Of a DNA stretch of 64,000 bases, positions 30,785-44,218 are shown piece after piece; within the stretch, counting starts at the first letter, position 1, and each line of letters opens with the position of its first letter. A model generated the notes under the pieces. It was not told the DNA's origin. It saw only the letters and a program-made list of their open reading frames with translations, and ran no database searches. Made by a program: the position numbers and the translations under genes. The stretch is from Azolla caroliniana (Eukaryota > Polypodiophyta): contig JBHGNT010000004.1 of assembly GCA_043228905.1 (NCBI GenBank), forward strand, positions 1,736,001 to 1,800,000, in the 5' to 3' direction.

Positions 30785-33674
30785 TTTTAATGATCGATTA
30801 TCCCCAATACCATGTCAAATCTCAGAACAATGATCGATTAGTGTGTGATAGGGCCTCGGTGCCTAGGAGTTTCTCTCCAACATTTATTTTGTTAGCATGG
30901 TCTTGGGGAAATGCTCATTCCTCGAGTTGCCTAAAATTGAGGCTTGGTGTGTCAGGTTCATGTGCTTTTTTTTAATGTCAAAGTAGGGTGGTAATGCCCT
31001 TTAATGTGCATGGATCAAACCCAAGTACCTTAAAGGGCCTCAATCATACATATGGGGGGGATTTACCATCAAATTCTTTTTGCGTAACTATAAAAATTGA
31101 TGAGGGTTCAACTTGGCCTACAACACCCCTCTAACCAGCTTGGCTAGTTCTCTGTAAATAGTACCATGATGCATATCGTCTACCATTTGCTTCCAAATTT
31201 CTTAATTAACAAGGGTGATTACATTGAAAAGAGAACTAAGAAGATAGAACTAGAATTTGAAATCATTAAGGGATCAAAGAAGAAAGAAGAATCAAAATTA
31301 TAAGAAAAGAGGGGGAATATTCAAACCAAAAAAAGAGAATTGGGTCAAATTCGAGAAGTTTGTAATGTTTAGAGTAAATATATTTCCTTTCTCATAATAA
31401 ATACCATGTCAGTAAGAACTTTATGGCAAAACCTCCAAAAAACTATTGAAAGTAAATATAAGAACAAATCCACAGGCAACGTGAGAAAATGATTCCATCA
31501 ATACCTTCCCATCACGATTCACAACTTGTGACGTTTTTTCAAAGGAACTATCAAGTCTGTCATATACTAGGTCATTTTCGAATTTTGACACAATCTTGGA
31601 ATATGTTAAAAACACATCACTTACCAACAATTAGCCTACAAGTTTTTGGGCGTTTAACAATGAAGTATTGGCACCCCAATACACGCCAATATTTGATCTA
31701 TATCCTACGCATATTACATCTATTTAGACTAATAATCAAAATGGTAAGTGCACCCCCAAAAACTAAACCCAACCCACACTTATGGTTAATACATTGGACT
31801 TGATTCTTCCTTATCATCATCTTTGTGTTCACGGCTACAATCTCAATTACTGATGTAGTAATATGATGTACCAACTTGGATTATTCAAATGTACACGTGA
31901 GATGTTTATGGTCTTAAAGCTAATTATGGGTGGGACATGCCAAAGAAATAAAATTGCACTTGGAGCAAGGAGTGTAGTCGTACTTTGTGCATTATCCCAT
32001 ATAGTATACAAAGTCAACAGGGACTATAGTCCTACTTTGTGCATTATCACTTATAAAATACAAAGTCAACACTTTATAAAGGTTTGAATAAATACTATAA
32101 TGTAACAATGTCCTTTCTAGGATGCCAAAACCTACATAGCTCACATGTAGCTATCTTGGAGCCTTTTAAACTCGAACATGATATCTCATCAAGGTTGGAG
32201 AGCGACCCATTTTTAGTTAAACAAGTGACTTGACTTATTAAGAGTAAATGGAGATCCCAATTTGCCTATTGAATATAGTTTCGAGGATGAATTGCTCGGG
32301 CCAATGAAAAGGATTTACAATAGCGAGACAACGAACGCCAAATATTAGTCAAACACTAAACCCGTTACATTTACACAAATGATTGGTGTATTGTTCTCAA
32401 CACGTTCGCGTTCACAAGTGGAAGGATCACACATTCCACTTGTAGAATCTTCTTGAAAATATCCAAATATACCCTCTCTACAAAAATTGGATGCACTAGT
32501 ATCACATGTTCCACAACTTGATTAGAGTTTGCAAATATAAAAATACATGATAGGTCTCCGAGTGGAGAACATTAGAAATTCAAATAAGTTTGGATGTGTT
32601 GATAAGTTAATGTAGGCATAATAAAGTTCAACAATGGCTCAATATCTCACTAATGTGCGACATGGCAAACACTAAGTTAAAGACTTATATTATTTTGGTA
32701 AGTTTTACAAAAATATGAGATGTACTTGTAACCATACTAATAAAATGAGTTATAATTTATACTTTGACCCATACTCGTATGTATTTTATTGTGGACAATG
32801 TAGGATAGCGAACTTTAGGATAATGTGATTGGAATAACAAACTTATTAAGGTATTTAATACTTGTATTTAAAGTTGATCTAATCTATTCCTTAGTTTGTT
32901 CGCATGGGATCAAACCATATGTATATAATTGTGGACAATGTAAGACAGTGAACTTTAGGATAATGTGATGGAAATAACAAACCTATTAAGGCTTTCAATA
33001 CTTGTATTTAAAATTGATCTAATCTATTCCTTAGGTGATTCACACAGGATCAAACTCCGAACGATAACGTTAGTGGAACTACAATCGTATAAAAACATGC
33101 AGATAACGCTAGTGGAACCATGATCAACACACTACACAATCTAAGCAGCAATGGAAGAGAAACATAATAGTTTTAACAATAGAAGACAAAGATCGATGTA
33201 TTAATAACAATCCAACCGATCATTTCGATTGATCCTTAGAATCATTCTTCAGATAAATCCTTCAATTACTTTCCATTTAATCCTCACCTATTCTCCATTT
33301 CATCCATAATCAATCTTCAGCGTCACTATCAACATTTGTTCCCTCATTTATTCTTCACAATTGCATTTCCTTCCATCCTTTCCCACGCGTCATTGCATCT
33401 GTGATCGTTCTTCATTTGATTGGACATCATTCCCTCATTTATTCTTCAAATCATAAGATCTGTTACTATTCTTACATTTGATCCTTACTTTCTCCTCCAT
33501 TTCATCCATCACTTGATCCCTACTTTGTCACCATTAATTGATCCATCATTCAGTCGTAGTTACTTTCTCTTCATAATTTGGTCTTTATTAATCCCGTTGG
33601 CTAGATTTAATTTGTTGAGGGCATTATTCAATTACAATTCAAGCACTCTTGAGTATTAAAATTGCGGGTGGGGG
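30785..33674 (+). pseudogene. Receptor copy D, rearranged 5' remnant
   Basis: Near 30795-30835 a short stretch resembles the end of exon 1 of B and C (CCAATACCATGTCAAATCTC, then AACAATGA). The region 31200-31570 matches that upstream of copy C, 31740-32070 matches that upstream of copy B, and 33180-33637 matches intron 1 of C. Exon 2 starts at 33638 but its acceptor reads CAA instead of CAG, and the exon is cut after 37 nt by the Copia-1 LTR. The order of pieces is disturbed and all later exons are absent, so this cannot encode a receptor. No other gene is visible in 29996-33674. Confidence 0.7.
32791..33070 (+). repeat. 140-bp tandem duplication
   Basis: GTGGACAATGTAGGATAG at 32791 recurs as GTGGACAATGTAAGACAG at 32931. 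Both units continue through AACTTTAGGATAATGTGAT, AATACTTGTATTTAAA and TGATCTAATCTATTCCTTAG. Noncoding, in the copy D region. Confidence 0.85.
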
Positions 33675-34047
33675 TGTTGAGATTTTGACACAGGGTACAA
33701 GATTATAGCAAACAGGAAATGATGGAGCAACTTGGAATGCAAATAAGAAATTTGATTAACAAAACAATCAAATAATACAACAACTGAGAGAGATGGCTAA
33801 AAGATGCAAGGATGCAGAGCACACCAAACAGGTTCCCCAACTTCCTCTTTATATAATAGAGGAAGTGGAGGGAAAAATGAGGTAAGCTTTTGAAAAACTG
33901 AAATACACCTAATATGAAAACTGAAATACAACTAATGTGAAAAATTGTTTCCTTTTACTAATAATAACTTGTGGTGTGGGGTTATATTTAGTAATTAACT
34001 AAGTAGTTGTTCACTGACAACTAATTAGTTAATTATAACTTCTAACA
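33675..34047 (-). repeat. Copia-1 3' LTR
   Basis: 373 bp, TGTTAGAAG...CTCAACA on the minus strand. It abuts exon 2 of receptor copy D on its outer side and the polypurine tract on its inner side. Confidence 0.92.
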
Positions 34048-34275
34048 CCCCCCCTTAACACCAACACCACACTTGAGGCCAATGTTTTGACAACATGACC
34101 AGTGTTTGAGAGAAGGGACTGGTTTTGTCAAAAAATCAGCCCACATGGTAAGAGTGGGAGTATAACCAATCTGCAAGACATCATCTTCAAATAATTCGCA
34201 CAAGAAATGATATCGAGCCCGAATATGCTTATTTTGATAAGTGATTTTAGGATTTCGTGAAATCTTTATGCATGA

Positions 34276-37200
34276 TTAAGTTATGTGGATGATGTCCAGT
34301 TCCAAAAAAATTGATTGTAGCCAAAGTCCCTCCTTAGCCACCAAAGTAGCCGTAATATATTCTGCTTTGGTGGAGGATAGTGCCACGGTAGCTTGTTTCT
34401 TGGTTCTCCATGTAATGGCACCACCAACAAAAGTGAAAACAAACCCAGATGTGGACCAAGGTGTGTCCTTGTCACCTCCCCAATCCGCATCTGTTGAACC
34501 TTGAAGGACCACCATGTCTTGTTTAGAGGAGGGAGACAAGGCTTTATAGGTTAGTGTCATATCTCTTGAATATTTCAAGTAGCGGAGGACACGTTTCAAA
34601 GCTTCCCAATGACGAGGGCCAGAGTTCTCCATAAAACTAGATAAGAATCTCGTAGAATAGGATAGGTTTGGCCGAGTGCAGCTCACCAAGTATCTTAAAC
34701 TACCTAGAATATGGCGGTAGGGTACTATACTTTGCATGAATGATTCTTCTTCATTTGTAGAGGGAGAGTCATAGGTGGAGAGATGACAAGGGACTGTGAG
34801 GGGAGTGGCAACTAGAGAACAAGTCATCATATCATATTTATGCAAGATGTTGTCAACTAGTTTGCATTGAGATACCGATAGAGTGCCAAGATTTCGATTC
34901 TGGTTGACCTCCAATCCAAGGAAATATTCTAGCTCACCAAGATGTTTGGAGGGAAAAGTTTGTTGTAAGTCGTTGACAAATTGAAGAATGTCAGCCTTAG
35001 AGCTGCCAACAATAGGAAGGTCATCCACATAGACACCCAAAAGAAGAAAATTGCGATCTTTCTTTCGAACATACAAAGTTGGCTCGGACTGTAATTGAAC
35101 AAAACTATTTGTGAGAAGAAATCTATGAAGTTTTGCATACCATTGCCTGGGTGACTGCTTTAAACCATATAATGGTTTGTGCAATTTGCAGACATAGTTG
35201 GGATTTGATTCATCCTTCAAGAGTTGTGGTTGCTCCATGTAGATTTCTTCCTTCAAATCTCCATGTAAGAAAGTTGTCTCAATATCAACATGATGCAATG
35301 CTAAATTTAAGTAGGCAATGATTGCAAAAATAAGACGGAGAGAGGTGAGTTTGAGTGTAGGAGAAAAAGTCTCATGATAATCCACACCAGGAATTTGAGT
35401 AAAACCCCTTGCAACAAGTTGTGCCTTAAAGCGAATATTCCCATGGGCATCATATTTCTTTGTAAACAATCACTTACAACTTACCACATTTGAGTTAGGT
35501 GGCTTTTGGACACCTGCCCATGTGTGTGCATCAACCTCAACTTGTACTGCCTCCAGCCATTTGTCTTTGTCTGGACTTTGTAGAACCTGTTTCACTGTAA
35601 GTATAGGAACAAATGCAACAGTATCATCTGTAACATATGAATGTAATGCAAAAACATCTGAACCTACAATAGATACGAAGCAGTTCTCTATCATATTTGT
35701 AGCATCATAGATTTCACGTAGAGACCGAGTTTTCCCTTTCTTTGTTTGATCTTGTGTTGATGTTGCTGTTGTAGTAGATATTGATCATGAGCAAGGTGGT
35801 GAGTTTGCCCAAGCATGTGCTGCCTACTTCCCAAGTATGAATTCCTTCCCATGTGGTCTTGTACTTGTTTTTGATTCTTTAAGCATCCTTAATTGTTGTA
35901 TCTCCTTCAGCAACATCAGGTTGTAATTCTTGTATAGATGCTCCATCATCCATATGTAAGGGTTTGAATGATGATTTACCTTCATCAAATAACTAGTCTT
36001 CATCAAATTTAATAAATCTACTATATACCACCTTACCAATCTGTGAGTTGTAGATTTTGTATGCTTTCATGCCATTGTAGTCACCATATCCAATGAATCT
36101 TCCTTTGAAACATCGATCATCTAGTTTGGATCTGTGGTGCTCATGGGCATACACATAGGCAACTGCACCAAATACTTTAAGATGAGAAACATTAGGTGGA
36201 TAGCCATACCATAATGTAAAAGGGATTGCATTTCCTAATGCACCGTGTGAAAATCTGTTTTGCAAGTAGCAAGCAGTGGAGATTGCCTCCTCCCAAAAGT
36301 GTTGCTCCATGTGGCCAGTTTTCAGCATGCAGAGGGCTGCATTAAGCAAGGTTCTATTTTTTCTTTCTGCAACACCATTCTGTTGTAGTGTGTAGGAGAC
36401 CGTTTTCTAGTGAAGTATACCATTTTCTTGACAAAAATTTTCCCATTCATGAGAGATATACTCCCCTCCATTGTCGCTACGAAGTATCTTGATGGTGCTT
36501 GATGTTTGTTTTTCTGCATATTTTTTATACTTGCAAAATGTTGCAAATGCTTGATTTTTTTTCTTAATAAAGCGTACTACTATGAATCTAGTAGTATGAT
36601 CTATGAAAGAAACGAAATAGCTTGCATTTGATGAGGATGGTATTGGGAATGGTCCACATAGATATGTATGGACGAGTTAAAGTAGATGCTTTGTCGTTGT
36701 ACAACTGTCTGTAAATGGTTGGTGTGTCATTTTTCCAAATAGACAGCTTTCACACATGAAATCTGAATTGAAGATTTTGGACGGCAACCCTTGAACTCTT
36801 TCTTGTTGTTGACATTGTTGTAGTGCTTGATAGTGTACATGCCCAAGCTGGCAATGCCATAATTGAGTTAGTGAAGATCTTTTCTTGTGATGTATTTGCA
36901 AGACTGTTGAGAATGCATTTGGAGGATGACTCCGTATTGGATATAAGTGCTTCTCCTTGGGACACACCAATTGTGTACTTGTGTTTCCTTTTCTGAAAAA
37001 TAGAATTGCTTTCTCTTTATAGAATTGTATTATTAGTCCATCTATAGTTGCTTGTCCAACTGATAACAGGTGCTTAGCTAGTCATGGTACATAATAGACA
37101 TTTGGGACTGTAATCTCATGATTATCTGACAATCTAAGTTGAATGCTTCCTTTGTCGATTGCTGTTTTCCGTCCGTTGTCTCCAAAAGTCCTTCCGATAT

Positions 37201-38148
37201 GTGAGGTGATGTGTAGCTCCAGTGTCTAGGTACCATGTATCATGTTCAATTTTGTCTCTTCTACAGTGACATGATATGGTTGCAAAATATTGTCATCTTT
37301 TGGTATTTCATCCGAATCTCCTCCAAATTCTGTGTATTCTTATGTCTTCGAGTTTGATTTTTCTTCTAATATTGCATTATTTTCTTGTGATTGTCTTTTG
37401 TTTTCCACAACTTGCTTGAATCGACACACCTTTTCTGTATGCCCTTCTTTTTCACAGTATCTACAAATCAATTTGAAACCACCATTGGACTGTTTTGTTG
37501 AAGGTTTCCCGAAGCATCATTTACCTTGTTGGTACTTGATATTTCTGCACTTTTGTAAGCATTTGATTTAGATCTATATCTATTATTATAAGATGATTTT
37601 TGTGTTTTGCTAAATGATGCAGTCATTGCCACAGACGAAGTGGATTCTTTTAATTGCCGCCAAAGTTTTTCTTGGTGGATCTTGGTAATCAAATCAGACA
37701 AAGAATTACCTTGGCTATTCATGGTGACAAAAGTACTCCAGGATTCTAGAAGTTTACTCAATAGCAGCCCAATCTTCATTTCTTATGAGATTTCATTTCC
37801 CGCAGTGGTGGCTTCTTCGAGATATGTCTCCCAGGTATCCAAGAAGGTAAGAACATCTTCTTCTTCCTGCAAAACCCACATGTGAAATAGTGTGGCAAAA
37901 GTATGGATTCTAGTAGTACCATCTTGTGGTTCAAACATTTGTTCTAGTTTGGACCACATTTCTGCTGCAGTTGTGAGTTTTCGAATGGCATCAACTTGCT
38001 TGTCTTCTACATGCAGTAGTATTTCGAGCTTTTCCCTTTTGTCTTTGTTTTTCCAATCTTTCCATGCTTCTGATTGTGTATTTTTCGGTGCTTGACAGGC
38101 TCCAGTGGTGAGTTCAAGTAGCTCCTCTAGATCAAGTATTAGCTCCAT
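34276..38148 (-). pseudogene. Copia-1 gag-pol, broken
   Basis: Pieces in order on the minus strand: gag (38148-37468), a CRYCEKEGHTEKVC zinc knuckle near 37450, protease with LDTGATHH near 37215, the integrase zinc region (WHCQLGHVHYQ, CESCLFG) and core (LRSDNGGEY, NGVAERKNRT), then 34276-35469, a long open stretch with reverse transcriptase (GVYVDDLPIVG) and RNase H (DADWGGD, STKAEY). Stops and frameshifts separate these pieces, so no full polyprotein can be made. Confidence 0.9.
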
Positions 38149-38341
38149 CCTTGGTTTTCAAATTTTGTAGTTCTTTGCGGTAAGTTTATCTACCGAGTAT
38201 TTCCTTGTCTGAGTGGAGATTACCATAATGCTAAGGTGGTTGTCTTTTGCTATGTATATATATATATATTTGAACAACAAAATAAGAGTATGGAGCGGGT
38301 GATATATTTCTAGGCTTCGTACTACTAACGCTTTGATACCA

Positions 38342-38713
38342 TATTGAGATTTTCACACAGGGTACAAGATTATGGCAAACAAGAATGATGGAACAACTTG
38401 GAATGCAAATAAGAAATTTGATTAATAAAACAAGCCAGTAATATAGCAACTGAGAGAGATGGCTAAAAGATGCACGGATGTAGAGCACACCAAACATGTT
38501 CCCCAACTTCCTCTTTATATAACAGAGGAAATGTAGGGAAAAATGAGGTAAGCTTTTGAAAAAGTGAAATACACCTAATATGAAAACGGAAACACAACTA
38601 ATGTGAAAAATTGTAACCTTTTACTAATAATAACTTGGGGTGTGGGGTTATATTTAGTAAATAACTAAGTAGTTGCACACTGACAAAGAATTAGTTAATT
38701 ATAACTTCTGACA
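38342..38713 (-). repeat. Copia-1 5' LTR
   Basis: 372 bp, paired with 33675-34047. Its outer side abuts reverse-transcriptase codons of Copia-5, not receptor copy D. Confidence 0.92.
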
Positions 38714-38804
38714 ATTTGTCAGAACCATTTCTCATCGCAAGCTGGTCCGGAGTCAGGACACTGGTCCAGGGGTGTGGAGACTAATCGGCAATCGGTCATG
38801 CCGA
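38714..38804 (-). pseudogene. Copia-5 pol fragment, downstream part
   Basis: On the minus strand it reads MTDCRLVSTPLDQ, then DSGPACDEKWF, a stop where Arg is expected, then Q. This is the stretch after the reverse-transcriptase core of Copia elements. It continues directly, across the Gypsy insertion, from 49442 (HVLNMLYKFG), and ends at the Copia-1 LTR. Confidence 0.85.
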
Positions 38805-39249
38805 TGTCATAATATGACTCGAACCCATGACCTTATGTTATATGGGTCGAGCTCTTGACCATTACACTATCTATTGTAATACGTAAGATATTATTTTCAT
38901 TTAAGCTTTACTAGAGAAAAATAATGTATATTCTAGATTTCTCTGGAACATTCTAGAAGCTTCAGGACTACTCCTGAGAACACTATAAAAGGAGGCACAA
39001 GGCATTATTTCGAACCAAATTGGTTCAATGCCAGTCTTAAGCCTCCGAACTATCTTGTACTTACTCTTCATATAATATATCATCTGTTGTCATCATTCTC
39101 TCCCTCTCTCGATCGCTCTATCTCTCCCTCTCCTTTTTTCTCTTCCTCTCTCGTGAGTGTTACGCAGTCCCGTCCTTTTAGTACTAATCCTCATAGAACT
39201 TCCCTTCTCTAGTACTAATTCTCTCTCTGTTTTAGTACTATTCCTGACA
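38805..39249 (+). repeat. Gypsy 5' LTR
   Basis: 445 bp, TGTCATAATATGACTCG...CCTGACA. TATA box TATAAAA at 38984-38990, so transcription probably starts near 39012-39018. Confidence 0.93.
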
Positions 39250-39264
39250 ATTTGAACCAAATTT
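39250..39264 (+). other. Candidate Gypsy primer-binding site (self-priming type)
   Basis: The sequence after the 5' LTR, ATTTGAACCAAATTT, lacks the TGG that begins tRNA-type primer sites. It is complementary over 12 pairs with one bulged base to AAATTGGTTCAA at 39017-39028, close to the predicted transcript start. This arrangement is known for Tf1-like elements; its use here is inferred. Confidence 0.5.
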
Positions 39265-42200
39265 TCTGGTCTTCTTTTCAGTTTCCCTCATCCTCTTACC
39301 CCTTTTTTCAATACTATGGCTACTGTTAGCGCCCAGGAATATCAATCCATTTTTTTCGAGCTACAATGTCTAAAAGAAAATTTTGTTGCATTGGAACAAG
39401 AAAACCAACGATTATTAGGGGATCTTCAACAAATCTCTTTAGAAAAACAGCAGACGCAGCAACAACATGCCATGGAGCTGCAACAGCAACATGGGTAGTT
39501 AGCGTTACGTGTGCAACAATTCGAAGCAACCATCGCAGCGTTGCAACAACAAGGATCAAGTCCCCAAGGACTTCATAAAGAGCCCAAGATTGAATTTCTT
39601 GTGAAATTCAACGGAACATGATCACAATTCAGAGGATTCCTTAATCAGGTACACTTAGTCATTCAAATGCATCCTTCCTGCTACCCCACTGATGCATCCC
39701 GAGTAGGCCTAATAGGCACGACACATTGCTCAGCGATTCAGCCTTGGCATGGTTTGCTCCGCTTTTAAAAAAAAATCTCCCTTGCTTAATAACTTTGAAG
39801 ACTTTATTAGCAAGTTTAAAGCCTGCTTTGGAGATATCTACAACATCAGAACGACGATTAACAAAATCCGACGGTTGCATCAAGATGATAGTCTAGCCTC
39901 TGCCTACGCGGCGGATTTCCGTCTACTCGCCTCAGACGTCCCTTGGGATGATCAAGCACTAATGGAGAAGTTTCATTATGGCCTGCAAAACGACGTCAAA
40001 GATTTACTTTTAACCAAGTTCCCCGAAGAACCAAAATCTCTTACAGAGGCAATCAGTCGAGTGGTCCAATGCGACAACCGCATTTTCGAACGACGTTTGA
40101 AACGTCAATTTCAAATACCACAAACTAGGCCAAAGCCCACATACACCTCAGTCACAGCTAAACCATTTGCACGAGATGTACCTTAAGCAAATACTCCGAC
40201 ACCGATGGAGATCGACACCATGCATCGACGTGGTCCGTTTTCAGAAGAAGAAAAGCAAGACGTGCAAATCGATTATGTCTTTATTGCGGTGGACCAGGGC
40301 ATATCGCAATCAACTATCCCCGTAGGCCAAGAAGACAGGTAAATCAAATCGTAGCCTATACTAAACCTGAGTCGATTCCCTTAGGAGTGTTTGATAGTAT
40401 TAATAGTACTGATAGCCCAAGTATCTCAAACAAATTTGAAATCCTTAGTCAATTAGAAGAAGAGTTAAACGACTAAGTCCAACTAAAATAGGAGCCGTTT
40501 GGTTGGACAACCCTTAGTGGTTCCATTCCCTCTAAGCAAGTTAGCAATGTGTTCTTAGCCCAAGTCATGGTTAGTACTAAACGTACCCCTCCAGTACACG
40601 TCTTAGCACTTTTAGATTTCGGAGCCAATTCTTGTTTCATGGATCAGAATTTTGCCCAAGCTTCTCAGATATCCTTAAGAAAACTTCCTTGCCCCGCATC
40701 TGTAGTAGTCATTGATGGTAGTCCCATTGCTTCTGGGAATATCGTAGAAGAGTCACAACCCACTCAGGTTGTCCTTAGAGATAGCTTTGTGTGTGTGGTA
40801 TCATTTAATATAATTAGTAGTCTAGAGCACCCCATTGTCCTGGGATTACCTTGGTTTGAATTACATGATCCAGACATGGATTGGAGAACAAGAGAAGTTT
40901 GGTATCGACAACCCTGAGAATCTACTCATCGAGTTTCGACCATTTCGCTACATCAATTATGCGAAGAAGGTCGCAAGGAGTCAATGTTTCTATTTGCAAT
41001 ATGATGCAAGGAATCCTTAGTTCAACTTCCCGCGAAATATCATCCTTATGCCGATGTATTTGACAAGGTAAAAGCCGGTACTCTTCCTCATCATCGTCCC
41101 TATGATTGTCCCATCGATTTACAACTAGGAAAAGAGCCACCTTGGGGACCAATATACAACTTGTCACCAACCGAGTTAGAAGTCCTTCGAGCCTACATAG
41201 AAGAGAATTTGGCAAGCGGGTTTATTCATCATTCGAAATCTCCGGCCGAATCACCCATTTTCTTCGTCTCGTCGTTGATTACCGCGGCTTGAATAAGGTC
41301 ACCATCAGGAATAGGTATGCACTTCCCCTTATATCAAGTCTTTTAGAACGTGTAAATATTGCCAAGTTTTTTACAAAAATCGACCTATGAGGAGCATATA
41401 ACCTCGTGCGGATCTGACCGGGAGACGAATGGAAGACTACTTTTCGCACCCGATATGGGCACTTCGAGTATACCGTTATGCCATTCGGTCTAACCAATGC
41501 GCCCGAAGTCTTCTAGCACATGGCAAATGATATATTCAGAGACCTCTTGGATATCTGTTTGATCATCTATCTGGATGATCTATTGATTTATTCGAAGACC
41601 CAAGAAGAGCATGATTCTCAATGTGTACTATTAGTACTAAAATGACTCCGAGAGCATGGTCTGTATGCCAAACTAGAAGAATGTAGCTTTGACTGCAAGC
41701 AAGTGGAATTTCTAGGCTACGTCATCTCCTCAAAAGGCATCTCCATGGATCCAGCTAAAGTCAAAACTGTGCTAGAGTGGCAAACTCCACGTTCGTTACA
41801 AGATGTGCAATGTTTCCTTGGCTTTGCTAACTTCTACGACAAGTTTATACAAGATTACTCGAAGATTATTTTGCTTCTCACACAACCTACCAAGAAGGGT
41901 CAGTCATTTCTTTGGTCGAATGAAGCGGACATGGCTTTTATGCATCTTAAGAAAGCCTTTACATCAGCTCCTATTCATGCTCATGTGGATACAAACAAAC
42001 CATTCATCATGGAGGCCAACGCATCGGATTTCGCCCTCGGTAGCATCCTTTCACAACAAGGAGATAAAGACAAGTTACATCCTGTGGCTTTCCACTCGGG
42101 CAAATTTGATGTTGCAGAAATCAACTACAAGATACATGACAAGGAGTTATTAGCCATCATGGATTTGTTTGTGCAATGGTGGCACTTCTTAGAGGGCTCT

Positions 42201-42272
42201 CCTCATTAGGTCATCGTCTTCAATGATCACAAAAATCTTGCTTATTTCCAGAACGTTGTACTAAATCGACGG

Positions 42273-42646
42273 TAACAATCGGCAACGGTTTGAACCGAAC
42301 CGAACCACGAAACCATGGTTTAACAGCTTAACGGTTTCAACGGTTTGGTTAGGTTTCAACAGTAAAAAACCGCGGTTTAAACGGTTTAACGGTTTTTTAT
42401 TTTTAAAAAATTTTACAAAATTGTTTTTAAACAATCTTTTCATTTTTAGACCTTATTCTCACATTTTAGGAACATCTTAAAAATTAAAAATTTGACCTAT
42501 GTTGAAAACCGAAACCGAACCATGAAACCGCGGTTTTTTCGGTTTAACAGTTTGAAAATTGTTTACCAGTTTCGTGGTTTGGTTCGGTTTGGTTCAAGTT
42601 TCAATTTGGACCCTCTCAAACCAAACCGAACCATTGCCAATTGTTA
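42273..42646. mobile_element. hAT-type MITE, copy 3, in Gypsy RNase H
   Basis: 374 bp with ends TAACAATCGGCAACGG and CCAATTGTTA. Target duplication ATCGACGG (42265-42272) and ATCGAAGG (42647-42654), 7 of 8 bases. Without it the Gypsy frame reads VVLN-R-RQAR across the site, which confirms the boundaries. Confidence 0.92.
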
Positions 42647-44218
42647 ATCGAAGGCAAGCTCGGTGAGCCCAATTCCTCACGCGTTTTGACTTCAAAATCA
42701 CATATCGGTCGGGAAAGCAGCAAAGAAAAGCAGATGCTCTATCACGATGCTCATATCTTGCACCTTGTCCTGGTGATCCAACATTTGATAATCAAAAGCA
42801 GGTAATCTTGGGACCAACACGTTTGCACACAACGCGGATTTTTCACACTCCACTGGATTCCAGGATTATGGATGCCATACGTGCCAACTTGAAGACGAAC
42901 AATTTTGCTCAAGTCATTCTAACGCAAATTGATGCCTCTCGGGCATCCTGTTCCCAGTCTGAACAACCAGGTATGGACTACCGGCAATTTGAATATCATG
43001 ATGGTTTATTATTCTTTAAAAAGCTCGTGTATGTTCCCGATGGCTCTTGTCGCCTTCAAATCGCCCAAAATTGTCACAACACCCATACAACTGGACATTT
43101 CGGTAGTACTAAGACGTTGGATCTAGTTCGACAATCTTTTTGGTGGCCCCACATGCGAGGTTTTGTCGACGACTACGTTCGAACCTATGATGCTTGTTGT
43201 TGAGCAAAGATGCCACGACATTATCCATATGGCTTGTTGGAATCCTTACCAATTCCAAGTAAGCTGTGGTAGTCCATTTGTCTTGATTTTATCACAAATT
43301 TTCCAGTCTCAAAGGTTAACCGTAGTTGACCGATATGCTAAAATGGCACATTTTGTGCCTTGTACTAAGGCCATCACTAGTGAGGAAACTGCCGCCCGTG
43401 TCATGCGTGATGTATTTCGCCATCATAGCCTCCTAGACAGTATCATTAGTGACCGAGGACCTTAATTCGTCTCCAAAATTTGGAAACATCTCTTCAAGAT
43501 GCTCAAGGTCTCTTGCAACCTCTCCTCCGGCTACCATCCCCAAACCGATGGGCAAGCGGAACGAACAAATCAAACATTGGACGTTATCAACAGGACTATT
43601 GGGCTGATATTCTCCACTTTTCTAAGTTTGCTTATAATAACGTTATTCACTCCTCGACTCGGGTCTCCCCATTTTACGCTTATATCGGTTCTCATCCTCG
43701 CTGGTTTGTTATCAACATTTCGGAGCTACCTACCAATCCTCGTGCCGAGGATCATTTGGAGAGGCTACACAAGATTCAAACGGATCATATGATCAACACA
43801 CACAAAAGACTTATGCAGATCGTCATCGACTTCCCTCCTCTTTTGCCATCGGAGATCGAGTATGGCTCTTACGTCATCACATCAAGACTACTCGACCGTG
43901 CAACAAATTGGATTATTGACGACTCGATACTTTCCGTATTACCGGCAAGGTTAATGATGTCATGTTCTGCCTTGATCTTCCTCCGCACCTTCAAATACAT
44001 CTGGTCTTCCATAATTCTCTTCTCGAACCTTATCAGGCCAACACTATTCCCGATTGTGTTACACCACCACCGCCCCTGCTTGGGTTGGACGCCGGCTCGG
44101 AGTATGAAGTTTCTGCCATCGTCGACTTCAAGTTTGTTCGTAACAAGCTTTATTATTTGGTCGATTGGCTTGACTATAGTCCGAGCAAATGTACTTGGGA
44201 ACCCGTCGAGCATGTCGT

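Larger units (their letters stand above)
33675..38713 (-). mobile_element. Copia-1 LTR retrotransposon (decayed)
   Basis: Minus-strand Copia element with LTRs at 33675-34047 and 38342-38713. A tRNA-iMet-type primer site (TGGTATCAAAGC on the minus strand, complement of 38330-38341) lies inside the right LTR, and a purine tract (AAGGGGGGGTG) inside the left LTR. The LTRs differ at roughly 30 positions by eye, so the insertion is old. Outer flanks do not match: GGGGG to the left, ATTTG to the right. Confidence 0.92.

Noticed and set aside
38330-38341. tRNA gene near Copia primer sites
   Set aside because: Only the short primer-binding complement of initiator tRNA-Met is present, with no cloverleaf sequence.
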